Assembly: GCF_030252345.1 (NCBI RefSeq) | Contig: NZ_CP126980.1 | Location: 1,139,501-1,203,500, forward strand | Direction of reading: 5' to 3' | Length of the DNA stretch: 64,000 nt | Source of the DNA: Actinoplanes oblitus | Lineage (GTDB): Bacteria > Actinomycetota > Actinomycetes > Mycobacteriales > Micromonosporaceae | Shown: positions 27,626 through 35,749 of the stretch, one piece after another | Layout of the letters: each line of letters begins with the position of its first letter | Position numbering within the stretch: position 1 is the first letter of the stretch | Notes under the pieces: generated by a model | The model's input: only the letters and a program-made list of their open reading frames with translations | Told to the model about the DNA's origin: nothing | Databases searched by the model: none | Program-made: the position numbers and the translations under genes

Positions 27626-28396
27626 ATGCAGATGAGTCGGCGAATCGCAGCAATCTTCGCGCTGGCCACGGCGACCGCCGGGCTGACCGCCGCGGCCACC
27701 GCCGGGCCGGCCGCCGCGGCGCCGTTCCGGGGCCCCGAGCCGATCACCACCTGGCTCCGGCCGGTGCCGGCGAACGTACCCAGTTGGATCGACATCGCCT
27801 GGCGCACCGATCGGACCATCTGCGACGCCCGGGTCCAGGTCCGCGGTGACCGGGTCCGGGTGGATTACCTCGGCAACCGGCGCGGGGCGCTGTTCTCGCG
27901 CGGCGCCACGCTCTCCCCGTGGCGCACCGACGTCACCCGGGTCCGGGTCACTCCGTACGCCATGCGCGTCGGGGTGGCGCGGCTCTGGGCGACCATCTCC
28001 TATGACGAGTGCGGGTGGCGGTCCCGTACTCAGATGCGCACCACGGTGCTGTCGCTACCGGTGCTGCGCAACAGCTCGCCGGGGGGTCAGGGTGGTCCGG
28101 GCGGCCCCGGAACCGGACTCCCCGGCGGCCCCATCGGGCACGGCGGCCCCGGCCAGGGTCAGGACGGTCCTGGTCAGGGCGGTCCGGGTCAGGGTCAGGG
28201 CGGTCCTGGTCAGGGCGGTCCGGGTCAGGGTCAGGGCGGTCCCGGTCAGGGCGGTCCCGGCCACGACCACTCCGAGAACCCCCAGCAGGGCGGCGCCAAC
28301 CCCGGCGGCTCCCACTCCGGTGGGGGCGACCAGGGTGGCCCGCAGCAGGGCTGGCCGAGCCACGGTGGGCCGGGGCAGGACAGCGGTCACCACTGA
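27626..28396 (+). CDS. Secreted protein with Gly/Pro/Gln-rich repeat tail
   Basis: A 256-residue protein with a signal peptide (AAIFALATATAGLTAAATAG, cleavage near AAAA-PF), a compact domain of about 120 residues with two Cys (TICDARVQVRGD and SYDECGWRS) and a low-complexity tail from about residue 150. The tail repeats GPGQGGPGQGQG, encoded by a 36-bp DNA repeat present two to three times, then becomes His- and Gly-rich. The composition is collagen-like but not a strict Gly-X-Y series. ATG at 27626 follows GGAGG by seven bases. The globular domain is unrecognised; a cell-surface or matrix role is possible. Confidence 0.8.
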   Translation: MQMSRRIAAIFALATATAGLTAAATAGPAAAAPFRGPEPITTWLRPVPANVPSWIDIAWRTDRTICDARVQVRGDRVRVDYLGNRRGALFSRGATLSPWRTDVTRVRVTPYAMRVGVARLWATISYDECGWRSRTQMRTTVLSLPVLRNSSPGGQGGPGGPGTGLPGGPIGHGGPGQGQDGPGQGGPGQGQGGPGQGGPGQGQGGPGQGGPGHDHSENPQQGGANPGGSHSGGGDQGGPQQGWPSHGGPGQDSGHH

Positions 28397-28417
28397 TCCT
28401 GTTTCCCGGATGAGAAA

Positions 28418-28452
28418 GGGCGCACGACCGGCTTCCCCCCGGTCGTGCGCCC
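28418..28452 (+). terminator. Hairpin terminator after the secreted Gly/Gln-rich protein gene
   Basis: GGGCGCACGACCGG (28418-28431) pairs perfectly with CCGGTCGTGCGCCC (28439-28452) across a 7-base loop. The 14-bp stem lies 22 bp after the stop. Confidence 0.75.
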
Positions 28453-28492
28453 CTCGTCGTACCGGAAATCGGTATTGATCTGGAAAAGCGAA

Positions 28493-28525
28493 CCGGCCGC
28501 CGGACAGGGGGTGTCCGGCGGCCGG
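28493..28525 (-). terminator. Hairpin terminator between convergent genes
   Basis: CCGGCCGCCGGACA (28493-28506) pairs with TGTCCGGCGGCCGG (28512-28525) over a G5 loop. It lies downstream of the flippase-acyltransferase gene and is probably its terminator, possibly bidirectional. Confidence 0.65.
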
Positions 28526-28575
28526 TGGAGCACCCGGTCGGCCAGGGGGCGGGCCGTGCCGGGCGCGGGCTCGAA

Positions 28576-28687
28576 ACGTCAGCGGTGAGCGATGACGTCA
28601 GCGGCGAGCGATGACGTCAGCGGCCAGCGATGGCCGGCGGCCGCTGGTGACGTCAGTGGCGGGCCATGACGTCAGCGGCGGGCCATG
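28576..28687. repeat. 19-bp tandem repeat across the 3' end of the flippase-acyltransferase gene
   Basis: Units start at 28576, 28595, 28614, 28650 and 28669, with one diverged 17-bp unit at 28633. Each reads ACGTCAGCGGCGGGCCATG or a variant. On the minus strand the unit is ATG-GCC-CGC-CGC-TGA-CGTC, i.e. the last codons and stop of the gene, so the array repeats the end of the gene downstream of itself. TGACGTCA palindromes form at several of the junctions. Confidence 0.9.
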
Positions 28688-31221
28688 ATCAGGCCGGCCG
28701 GGTCGCTGCAGACCAGGTCGAGGGCCCGCTGCACCACCTGCGGGTCGTAGGTGGAGGCGTGGAACGTGGCCTCCAGGTGCAGCACCCCGTTCATCTCGCT
28801 GGTGGTCAGCGTGACGCCCTCCGGACCGTTGAGCGTCGGCACGCTCTGGTTGACCCGGCCGGTCGCGTCGACCGCCCACGGCAGGTCGCCGAGCACGTCG
28901 TGCCGGCCCTGGTTGCTGAAGGTCAGCCGGGGCCGCGGGGCCACCGTGATCTCCGTCGGGAACGGATCCGGCATGCCGGGCGCGCCGGTCAGCATCAGCT
29001 TGCCCTCGCGCAACGCGATCATGGTGAGGATCCGGCCGGTGGCCAGCTCCGCCTTGAGCGTCCGGTGGATCGACAGCGGGTCGGTCAGGTTCTCCGGGGC
29101 GAGGTACGGGCCCATGCAGAAGTTGCTGTCGATGCTGACGCCCTTGTCCAGGTAGCGGCGGGCGTCGGCGAGGAACGTGCCGCCGGCCAGGTCCGGGTCG
29201 AGGCCCAGCTCGATCAGCGCCGAGGTGAACGCCGCGAAGGTGATCGCCGAGGTGGTGACGCCGGGGGCGTACTGGTCGCGCCAGCCGCGCATCTGGCCGA
29301 GGACCAGCGACGAGCGGGCGGTACGCACCGTCAGGTCGGGCTGCCACGGCCGGGTAGGCCCGGTTTCGGGGTGCGGCGGCTTCGGAAAGCTCAGGCCGGT
29401 TTTCCACCGGTCCGGGTGCATGCCGAACTGCTTCCACCAGGCCTTCGGCAGCGCCCAGCGGTGCCGCGCGGACGGGGCGACCCGCGCCGCCCGGCCCTCG
29501 TAGGCGGCCAGGACCAGCTCACGCAGCAGGGTGTTCACCGGGCCGGCGTCGCCGTACGCGTGGGAGACCTTGAGCGCCACGTAGCCGCCGCCGGCCAGGA
29601 TCCGCACCGGGTGATGTCCCCGCGGCTCGGCCTGCAGCTGCCGGGTCATCGCGTCGAAGTCCACCGGTCCGGGGCCGAGGTCGGTCACCGCGTCCAGCAC
29701 GTACGTCGCGAAGCTGGCCGCGTCCATGTGCTGCCACTTCGCGCCGGTCCGGTCCAGCCGGGAGACCGCCCGGTGCGACGGATCGGCCAGGTGCAGGCCG
29801 ACCAGGGCGTTGCGCAGCCGGTCCGCGGTGACCCCGGTCAGCGGGCCGACAGTGCGGATGTACTCCAGCGGCAGCCAGGCCTTCTCGTGCAGGGTCAGGC
29901 TGGTGGTGGACATGACATTCACTCCCTCTGCCAGCGCCGTCTCGTCGACGACGGGCGCGAATACAACCTTGAGCACTGTCGGCGCGACCAGCACCGTCTC
30001 GATCGCCATCACCACTGCCACCGCGGCGACCAGGTCGTTCAGGTCCCCGTGGCGGCCACCCCACCAGGCCGCGAGCAGCTCGGCCGCGCCGGCGAAGACC
30101 GAGAAGATCCCGGCGCCGCGGACCTGGCCGCGCACCCGGGAGACGGCCAGGAAGAAGTGGTGGAAGACGAACGGGACGTAGGTGAGCGTGAGGATGGCCA
30201 GCGCGGAGCCGGCGGTCCGCGCGTACTCGTCGCCGAAGACCGACATGATCGGGTCGGCCAGCAGCATCACCACCAGCGCGACCGGCAGGCCGCCGCCCAG
30301 GCAGATCAGCAGGCCCATCCGGACCTTGCTCCGCAGCGCGGCCCGGTCGCCGGCGGTCACCGCGAAGAGCGTGAGCGCCACGTTGCCGGGCACCATGGCC
30401 AGGAACGACAGCACCATGAAGGCGGTGTAGAAGGCGGCGTTCGCCTCGGCCGACAGCACCGCGGTGACCACCAGCGGCAGGGCCGCCCGTGGCAGGTAGG
30501 TGGCCAGGTTCAGCAGGTTGTGGTCGAAGGTGGCCCGGCCCCGGCCGCGCAGCAGCGCGACCCGCGGCCGCAGCGAGTCGATCATCCCGCGCCGGCGCAT
30601 CGCGCGGTGCAGGATCGCCGTCGAGGCGACGATGCCGGCCACCCAGGTGAGCAGCAGCTCGCCGCCGGTCAGCGTGATCGGCAGCAGCGCGAGCACGCCG
30701 AGCAGGACCAGCTTGATCACCGAGAACCAGGCGTTGCGCATCAGTTGGAGCGGGCCCTGCAGCAGGCCGACCATCGCCTCGTCGAGGACCAGCGTCATGG
30801 CGTTCAGCGCGATGCCGGCCACCAGCAGCACGGTGCCCGGGGTGCCGCCCATCGCCTGGCGCAGGCTGGGGATCCAGAGGTGCGCGACGGCCACGTAGAG
30901 CAGGCCGCCGGCGGTCGCCGCGGCGCCCGCCACCAGCAGGCAGGTGGAGATCAGGTCCCACTTGCCGCGGCGGATCGAGGGCAGGTCGGAGATCAGCATG
31001 GTGCCCATGCCGAACATGCCGATGGTGCCGATCAGGGTCATCGCCGAGACCGCGGCGGAGGCCTGGCCGACCGCCGACTGGGTGGCCACCCGTGCGGCCA
31101 CCCACCAGTACGCGAATCCGAACGCCGAGGTGACCAGCGTGGTCGCCATCAGCGACCCGGCGTTCAGGAAGAGGTCGACGTGACCGCGGAGTGCGGCCAG
31201 GATGCCCCGGCGTGCCGTCAC
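28672..31221 (-). CDS. Fusion of MOP-superfamily polysaccharide flippase and condensation/acyltransferase-like domain
   Basis: An 849-residue protein. Residues 1 to about 430 hold twelve or more membrane spans of the Wzx/MATE-like flippase type (LFLNAGSLMATTLVTSAFGFAY, later NLATYLPRAALPLVV), which move lipid-linked sugars across the membrane. Residues about 440-849 are soluble and resemble the CoA-dependent acyltransferase/condensation fold; His554 and Asp558 in VSHAYGDAG fit the HxxxD part of its active site. Between them ATG at 29913 has GGGAG eight bases upstream, so the acyltransferase may also be made alone (413 residues). The GTG at 31221 is the likely start, with GGGAG about ten bases away. 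A coupled acylation and export of a glycolipid or exopolysaccharide unit is the simplest reading, but this is inference. Confidence 0.78.
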   Translation of the reverse strand: MTARRGILAALRGHVDLFLNAGSLMATTLVTSAFGFAYWWVAARVATQSAVGQASAAVSAMTLIGTIGMFGMGTMLISDLPSIRRGKWDLISTCLLVAGAAATAGGLLYVAVAHLWIPSLRQAMGGTPGTVLLVAGIALNAMTLVLDEAMVGLLQGPLQLMRNAWFSVIKLVLLGVLALLPITLTGGELLLTWVAGIVASTAILHRAMRRRGMIDSLRPRVALLRGRGRATFDHNLLNLATYLPRAALPLVVTAVLSAEANAAFYTAFMVLSFLAMVPGNVALTLFAVTAGDRAALRSKVRMGLLICLGGGLPVALVVMLLADPIMSVFGDEYARTAGSALAILTLTYVPFVFHHFFLAVSRVRGQVRGAGIFSVFAGAAELLAAWWGGRHGDLNDLVAAVAVVMAIETVLVAPTVLKVVFAPVVDETALAEGVNVMSTTSLTLHEKAWLPLEYIRTVGPLTGVTADRLRNALVGLHLADPSHRAVSRLDRTGAKWQHMDAASFATYVLDAVTDLGPGPVDFDAMTRQLQAEPRGHHPVRILAGGGYVALKVSHAYGDAGPVNTLLRELVLAAYEGRAARVAPSARHRWALPKAWWKQFGMHPDRWKTGLSFPKPPHPETGPTRPWQPDLTVRTARSSLVLGQMRGWRDQYAPGVTTSAITFAAFTSALIELGLDPDLAGGTFLADARRYLDKGVSIDSNFCMGPYLAPENLTDPLSIHRTLKAELATGRILTMIALREGKLMLTGAPGMPDPFPTEITVAPRPRLTFSNQGRHDVLGDLPWAVDATGRVNQSVPTLNGPEGVTLTTSEMNGVLHLEATFHASTYDPQVVQRALDLVCSDPAGLIMARR

Positions 31222-31381
31222 TTCGTCACTGCTCCCAAGATCGGCATAGTGACGAAACTAGTAACTCGCCGTGTTCATCGGCTAGAGCGAACCTGATCAC
31301 TCTGGCGAGCTGTCTGGACTGGAAAAACGGCCGAATGGGGGACCTGTGTGACGTGGCTTTCAGTCACGTGGAGTAGTGGAT

Positions 31382-32497
31382 CTAGAGCCAGCCCGTCTTC
31401 TTGAGCCGCCAGTAGAGGCCGCCGCAGAGCACCGCCATCGTGCCCATCGCGCCGGGGAAGCCGAACGGCGAGTCCAGCCCCGGGATCACCGTGAAGTTCA
31501 TCCCGTAGATGCCGGCGATCACGGTCGGCACCGCGGCGATCGCGGCCCACGCGGCGATCTTGCGCATGTCGTCGTTCTGAGCGATCGAGATCTGCGCCAG
31601 CCGGGCCTGCAGGATCGAGTTGAGCAGGTCGTCGAAGCCGGCCACCCGCTCCACCGCCCGGCTCAGCCGCCCGCGCACGTCCCCCAGGTAGGGGCGCAGC
31701 CCGGCCGGCAGGTCCCGGGCGGCCAGCACCTGGGCGAACGGGTCGGCCAGCGGCAGCACCGCCCGCTTGAACTCCACCATCTCCCGTTTCAGCTGGTAGA
31801 TGTGGGCGATACCGGCGCTCCGCCCGGTGCTGAAGATCTCCTCCTCCAGGGTCTCCAGGTCGCGCTCCACGTGGCCGGCCACATCCAGGTAGCTGTCGAC
31901 CAGGCGACTGCCCACCGCGTACGCCACCGCCCACGGCCCGTGCCGCAGCACGTCGGGTCGTTTCTCCAGTTCCTCCCGGACCGCACCGAGCGGGCCGACC
32001 GGGCCGTGCCGCACCGTGATGGCGAACCACCGGCCGATCAGCAGGGTGATGTCGCCGGTCTCCACCACCTCGGAGGTGTCGGTGAGCCGGTCGTGCTCGA
32101 CGTACCGGGCGGCCCGCAGCACCAGCCGGGTCACCTCGCCGGCGGTCTCCATCCCGGGCCGGTGCCCGCCGCTGGTGGCCCGCTCGGCGAACAGCTCGTG
32201 CAGGCCGAACACCTCGGCGATCCGGGCCATCGTGGCCCGGTCCGGCTCGTGCAGGCCGAGCCAGACGAACGCGTCGCGCCGGCGCCGGGCGAGCCGGGCC
32301 GCCTCCGGGAACGGGACCTGGCGGGGCTGCCCCGGCTCGGCGCGCCGCAGGCCGGCGGCGTAGACCGCGCAGTCCACGACGGCGTCCGGGTCGTCCCGGT
32401 GCGGTGCGGGAGCGGTCTGCCGCGGCCGCCGCAGCGTGCTCAGCACCTGGCGGAACGGGCGGAGCAGCGAGAACTCGTCGTCGCGCCGGCCCAGCAT
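31382..32497 (-). CDS. corA: CorA-family magnesium/divalent cation transporter
   Basis: A 371-residue protein with the CorA layout: a large cytoplasmic N-terminal funnel with long helices (GRLSRAVERVAGFDDLLNSIL, stated here as its two ends GRLSRAV and LLNSIL), then two C-terminal membrane spans. The selectivity motif Gly-Met-Asn occurs as YGMNF near residue 330. CorA pentamers bring in Mg2+ (also Co2+, Ni2+). The ATG at 32497 has GGGAG five bases upstream. It is divergent from a WYL regulator and 160 bp downstream of the fusion gene start. Confidence 0.93.
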   Translation of the reverse strand: MLGRRDDEFSLLRPFRQVLSTLRRPRQTAPAPHRDDPDAVVDCAVYAAGLRRAEPGQPRQVPFPEAARLARRRRDAFVWLGLHEPDRATMARIAEVFGLHELFAERATSGGHRPGMETAGEVTRLVLRAARYVEHDRLTDTSEVVETGDITLLIGRWFAITVRHGPVGPLGAVREELEKRPDVLRHGPWAVAYAVGSRLVDSYLDVAGHVERDLETLEEEIFSTGRSAGIAHIYQLKREMVEFKRAVLPLADPFAQVLAARDLPAGLRPYLGDVRGRLSRAVERVAGFDDLLNSILQARLAQISIAQNDDMRKIAAWAAIAAVPTVIAGIYGMNFTVIPGLDSPFGFPGAMGTMAVLCGGLYWRLKKTGWL

Positions 32498-32639
32498 GCG
32501 TGCTCCCGTCCCCAGATGTCTCGGTTCCGGATGCAAGGTAGCCGGTCGGTCCGAGCGTTGCGTCGCCGCACGCCGGGCCCTCGACGCCGAGGTAGGTTGC
32601 GGCCATATCCTGGCCGCAATAGAGGGGATTCTGGGAACC

Positions 32640-33596
32640 ATGGCGAACACGAGTGCCCGGATGCTGCGGTTGCTGTCGCTGCTGCAGACCCATCGCTACT
32701 GGCCCGGGTCGGAGCTGGCCGAGCGCCTCGAGGTCAGCCCGCGCACCCTGCGGCGGGACGTGGACCGGCTGCGCGAGCTGGGCTATCCGGTGGACGCCAG
32801 CCGCGGGGTGGCCGGCGGTTACCAGTTGCAGGCCGGCGCCGCGGTGCCGCCGCTGCTGCTCGACGACGAGGAGGCGGTGGCCATCGCGGTCGGGCTGCGC
32901 AGCGCCGCGGCCGGCGCGGTGGCTGGGTTCGAGGAGACCTCGGTGCGTGCCCTGGCCAAGGTGATCCAGCTGCTGCCGCCCCGGCTGCGCCGCCGGATCG
33001 ACGCGTTGCAGGCGGTGACCAGCCCCGGCGTCTTCGGTGGCGGTCCGGCGCTGGACGCCGGGGTGCTGACCACCATCGCGATGGCCACCCGGGGCGAGGA
33101 GCGGCTGCGTTTCGACTACTCGCCGCGCGAGGGCGCCGCCGGCGGCCGCCACGTGGAGCCGCACCGGCTGGTCCCGCTCGGTCGCAAGTGGTACCTGCTG
33201 GCCTGGGACCTGGATCGGGGCGACTGGCGCAGCTTCCGGGTGGACCGGATCGCCGGCCCCGCGCTGACCGGGGCCCGCTTCCGGCCCCGGGAGATCCCGG
33301 GCGGGGATCCGGTGGTCTGGTTGCGGTCGCGGATCCGCGCCATCCCCAATCGGTACGACGTCGCCGTCCTGCTGGCGGCCGAGCCGGACCGGGTGCGGGC
33401 GGTGGTCGGCCACTGGGGGACCGTGGAACCGGTCCGCGAGGGCGTCTGCCGGCTGCGGATGAACGTCGACGACCTGGGCTGGCCGACCATGGTGCTCGGC
33501 GTGCTGGGCGCGCCCTTCACCGTCGAGTCGCCGGCCGAGCTGCGGGAGAACGTGCAGGCGGTGGGCCGCAACCTGCTGCGCGGCACGACGCTCTGA
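32640..33596 (+). CDS. WYL-domain transcriptional regulator
   Basis: A 318-residue YafY-type regulator. The N-terminal HTH_11 domain (MLRLLSLLQTHRYWPGSELAERL, quoted in part: QTHRYWPGSELAERL, then SPRTLRRDVDRLRELGYPV) binds DNA; the WYL domain (about 140-200) includes HVEPHRLVPLGRKWYLLAWD and FRVDRI, and a C-terminal WCX segment follows. WYL proteins sense nucleic acid or nucleotide ligands in several known cases. The ATG at 32640 has AGAGGGG and TGGGA upstream. Divergent from corA; its target is unknown. Confidence 0.93.
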   Translation: MANTSARMLRLLSLLQTHRYWPGSELAERLEVSPRTLRRDVDRLRELGYPVDASRGVAGGYQLQAGAAVPPLLLDDEEAVAIAVGLRSAAAGAVAGFEETSVRALAKVIQLLPPRLRRRIDALQAVTSPGVFGGGPALDAGVLTTIAMATRGEERLRFDYSPREGAAGGRHVEPHRLVPLGRKWYLLAWDLDRGDWRSFRVDRIAGPALTGARFRPREIPGGDPVVWLRSRIRAIPNRYDVAVLLAAEPDRVRAVVGHWGTVEPVREGVCRLRMNVDDLGWPTMVLGVLGAPFTVESPAELRENVQAVGRNLLRGTTL

Positions 33597-33731
33597 TGTG
33601 GACGGACCGACGCCCCCGTGGCGCCGGTCCGCATTCACGAAGGTAGCTATCGGGTGCGACATTTCTCGTCACTTTTCGCCCCGCGCTTATATAAAATTCA
33701 ACTTATTTTGGGTACGCCCGGAGCGCCCCGC

Positions 33732-34265
33732 TCAGGGCAGCGCGCGCCGGCGGATGTGGTCGTCGTGCCACTGCGAGCCGACCAGGAACCGCTTCACGCC
33801 GACGATGGCGAAGCCGTGCTTGGCATAGAACTTGGCGGCCCGCACGTTCTGCTGGTTCACGCCCAGCCAGCAGGAGGCGGCGCCGGTCTCGGCGGCCGCG
33901 GCCAGGGTGGCGGTCATCAGCGCGTGCGCGGTGCCGGAGCCGTGCCGGTCCGGGGCGACGTAGAACTTGCTCAGCTCGACGCTGGTGCCCGGGTCCACCA
34001 CGGCGGCCACGTCCGGATCCGTGATCGGCCCGCGAACCAGCATCGCGTAGCCCACCGGCCGGTTCTCGTCGCTGGCCAGGAGCACGGTCCGGGCCGGGTC
34101 GGCGAGGTAATCGGCGAACCGCTCGGCGGACAGGTGGGTGGCGACGAACGCGTCGATGTCGGCCTGTGCGGTGCCCGGCGGGCAGGCCAACCCGAAGGTA
34201 AGTGTCGCCAGCGCGTGCAAAGGTTGCTCATCGCCCCGGGTGGCGTGACGCACAGTTATCGACAT
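33732..34265 (-). CDS. GNAT-family N-acetyltransferase
   Basis: A 177-residue acetyltransferase. Motif A is FYVAPDRHGSGTAHALMTA (Q/R-x-x-G-x-G/A form), followed by CWLGVNQQNVRAAKFYAKHGF, the standard GNAT end. This layout is close to the RimI/PaiA-like group acting on amines or protein N-termini. The ATG at 34265 has no Shine-Dalgarno sequence; TAAACT lies eight bases upstream, so the transcript may have almost no leader. It is divergent from the GH20 gene with only 25 bp between starts. Confidence 0.9.
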   Translation of the reverse strand: MSITVRHATRGDEQPLHALATLTFGLACPPGTAQADIDAFVATHLSAERFADYLADPARTVLLASDENRPVGYAMLVRGPITDPDVAAVVDPGTSVELSKFYVAPDRHGSGTAHALMTATLAAAAETGAASCWLGVNQQNVRAAKFYAKHGFAIVGVKRFLVGSQWHDDHIRRRALP

Positions 34266-34290
34266 AGCGAAACAGTTTAGAGTCTTGAGA

Positions 34291-35673
34291 GTGCGCCCTC
34301 AGACGAAGCAGCTCGCCGATGTGATTCCGGCGCCCGCCCTGGTTGTTCCGGAACCGACCGTGACCTTCACCGTCGCCCCCGACGCCGTGGCGGCGCTCGC
34401 CCCGGCACCCCGGCCGGACGGGCCGATCCGGCTCGACCTCGGCGATGCCGGCGGCCTGGGGCCCGAGGGCTACCGCCTGGAGATCACCGAGGGCGGCGTG
34501 ACGCTGCGTGCCGCCGAGCCGGCCGGGTTGTTCTGGGGCCTGCAGACACTGCGCCAGCTGGCCGGTGACGACGGCGTGCTGCCCGGCGGGGTGATCGAGG
34601 ACCGGCCCCGGTTCGCCTACCGCGCGGCGATGGTCGATCTGGCCCGGCACTTCTTCACCGTCGACGAGATCAAGGCGCACGTCGACCTGCTGGTCCAGTT
34701 CAAGATCAATCACCTGCACCTGCACCTCACCGACGACCAGGGCTGGCGGCTGGAGATCCCCGGCTGGCCCCGGCTCACCGAGGTCGGCGGGGGACCGGGC
34801 ACCGGCTGCGACGGCGCCGGGCCGGGCTTCCTCACCTTGGCCGAGTACGCCGACGTGGTCGCGTACGCCGCCGCGCGGTTCGTCACCGTCGTGCCGGAGA
34901 TCGACATGCCGGGGCACGTGAACGCGGCGCTGGTGGCGTACCCGGAACTGACAGCCGACGGGCAGCCGGTCGCGCCGCGCACCGACGCCGAGGTCGGCTA
35001 CAGCTCGCTGGTGGCCGGCAAGGAGGAGACGTACGCCTTCGTCGAGGCGGTGCTGAGGACGGTGGCCGACGTGACGCCGGGCCCGTTCCTGCACATCGGC
35101 GGCGACGAGTGCCTCTCCACCTCGGCCGAGGACTACCGGGCGTTCCTGGCCCGGGTGCTGCCGCTGCCGGCCAAGTACGGCAAGCGCGCCATCGGCTGGC
35201 ACGAGATCGCCGCCACCCCGCTGCCGGAGGGGACGGTGGTGCAGTACTGGCGGCCACTGCACGAGGAGGGGAACCTGACAGCGGTGGTCGAGGCCGGCCG
35301 CCAGGTGATCATGTCGCCGGCCGACCGGACCTATCTCGACATGAAGTACGACGCGGACACCCCGCTCGGGCTGGACTGGGCCGGGCTGGTGCCGCTGCAC
35401 CGGGCGTACGACTGGGACCCGGCCGAGCGCCTGCCCGAGGAACTGCTGCTCGGGGTGGCCGCGCCGCTCTGGTCGGAGACCCTGCGCAGCGTCGCCGACC
35501 TGCGCTACCTGACGTTCCCACGGCTCCCGGCGGTGGCCGAGGTCGGCTGGACGCCGCGGGCCGGCCGGGACTGGGAGTCGTTCCGCAAGCGGCTCGCCGG
35601 ATTCGGCCCGCGCTGGGACGCGGCCGGGGTGACCTGGTTCCGCGCTCCGGAAATCGACTGGCCGGCGGGCTGA
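34291..35673 (+). CDS. GH20 beta-N-acetylhexosaminidase, probably cytoplasmic
   Basis: A 460-residue enzyme that removes terminal beta-linked GlcNAc or GalNAc, for example from chitobiose or cell-wall fragments. The GH20b N-terminal domain is followed by the catalytic barrel with Asp272-Glu273 in HIGGDE; NHLHLHLTDDQGWRLEI is the family signature. Substrate-assisted catalysis is expected. There is no signal peptide, so it would act on imported sugars. GTG at 34291 is chosen because TAGAGT lies seven bases upstream (leaderless type); TTG at 34285 would add two residues. Confidence 0.93.
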   Translation: MRPQTKQLADVIPAPALVVPEPTVTFTVAPDAVAALAPAPRPDGPIRLDLGDAGGLGPEGYRLEITEGGVTLRAAEPAGLFWGLQTLRQLAGDDGVLPGGVIEDRPRFAYRAAMVDLARHFFTVDEIKAHVDLLVQFKINHLHLHLTDDQGWRLEIPGWPRLTEVGGGPGTGCDGAGPGFLTLAEYADVVAYAAARFVTVVPEIDMPGHVNAALVAYPELTADGQPVAPRTDAEVGYSSLVAGKEETYAFVEAVLRTVADVTPGPFLHIGGDECLSTSAEDYRAFLARVLPLPAKYGKRAIGWHEIAATPLPEGTVVQYWRPLHEEGNLTAVVEAGRQVIMSPADRTYLDMKYDADTPLGLDWAGLVPLHRAYDWDPAERLPEELLLGVAAPLWSETLRSVADLRYLTFPRLPAVAEVGWTPRAGRDWESFRKRLAGFGPRWDAAGVTWFRAPEIDWPAG

Positions 35674-35749
35674 TCGGCAGAGGGCCCCGCAGCCGTATCT
35701 CCGGCCACAGACCCTAGGCTGGGCGTTTCTCGACGGTGAGGAGAGCGGC

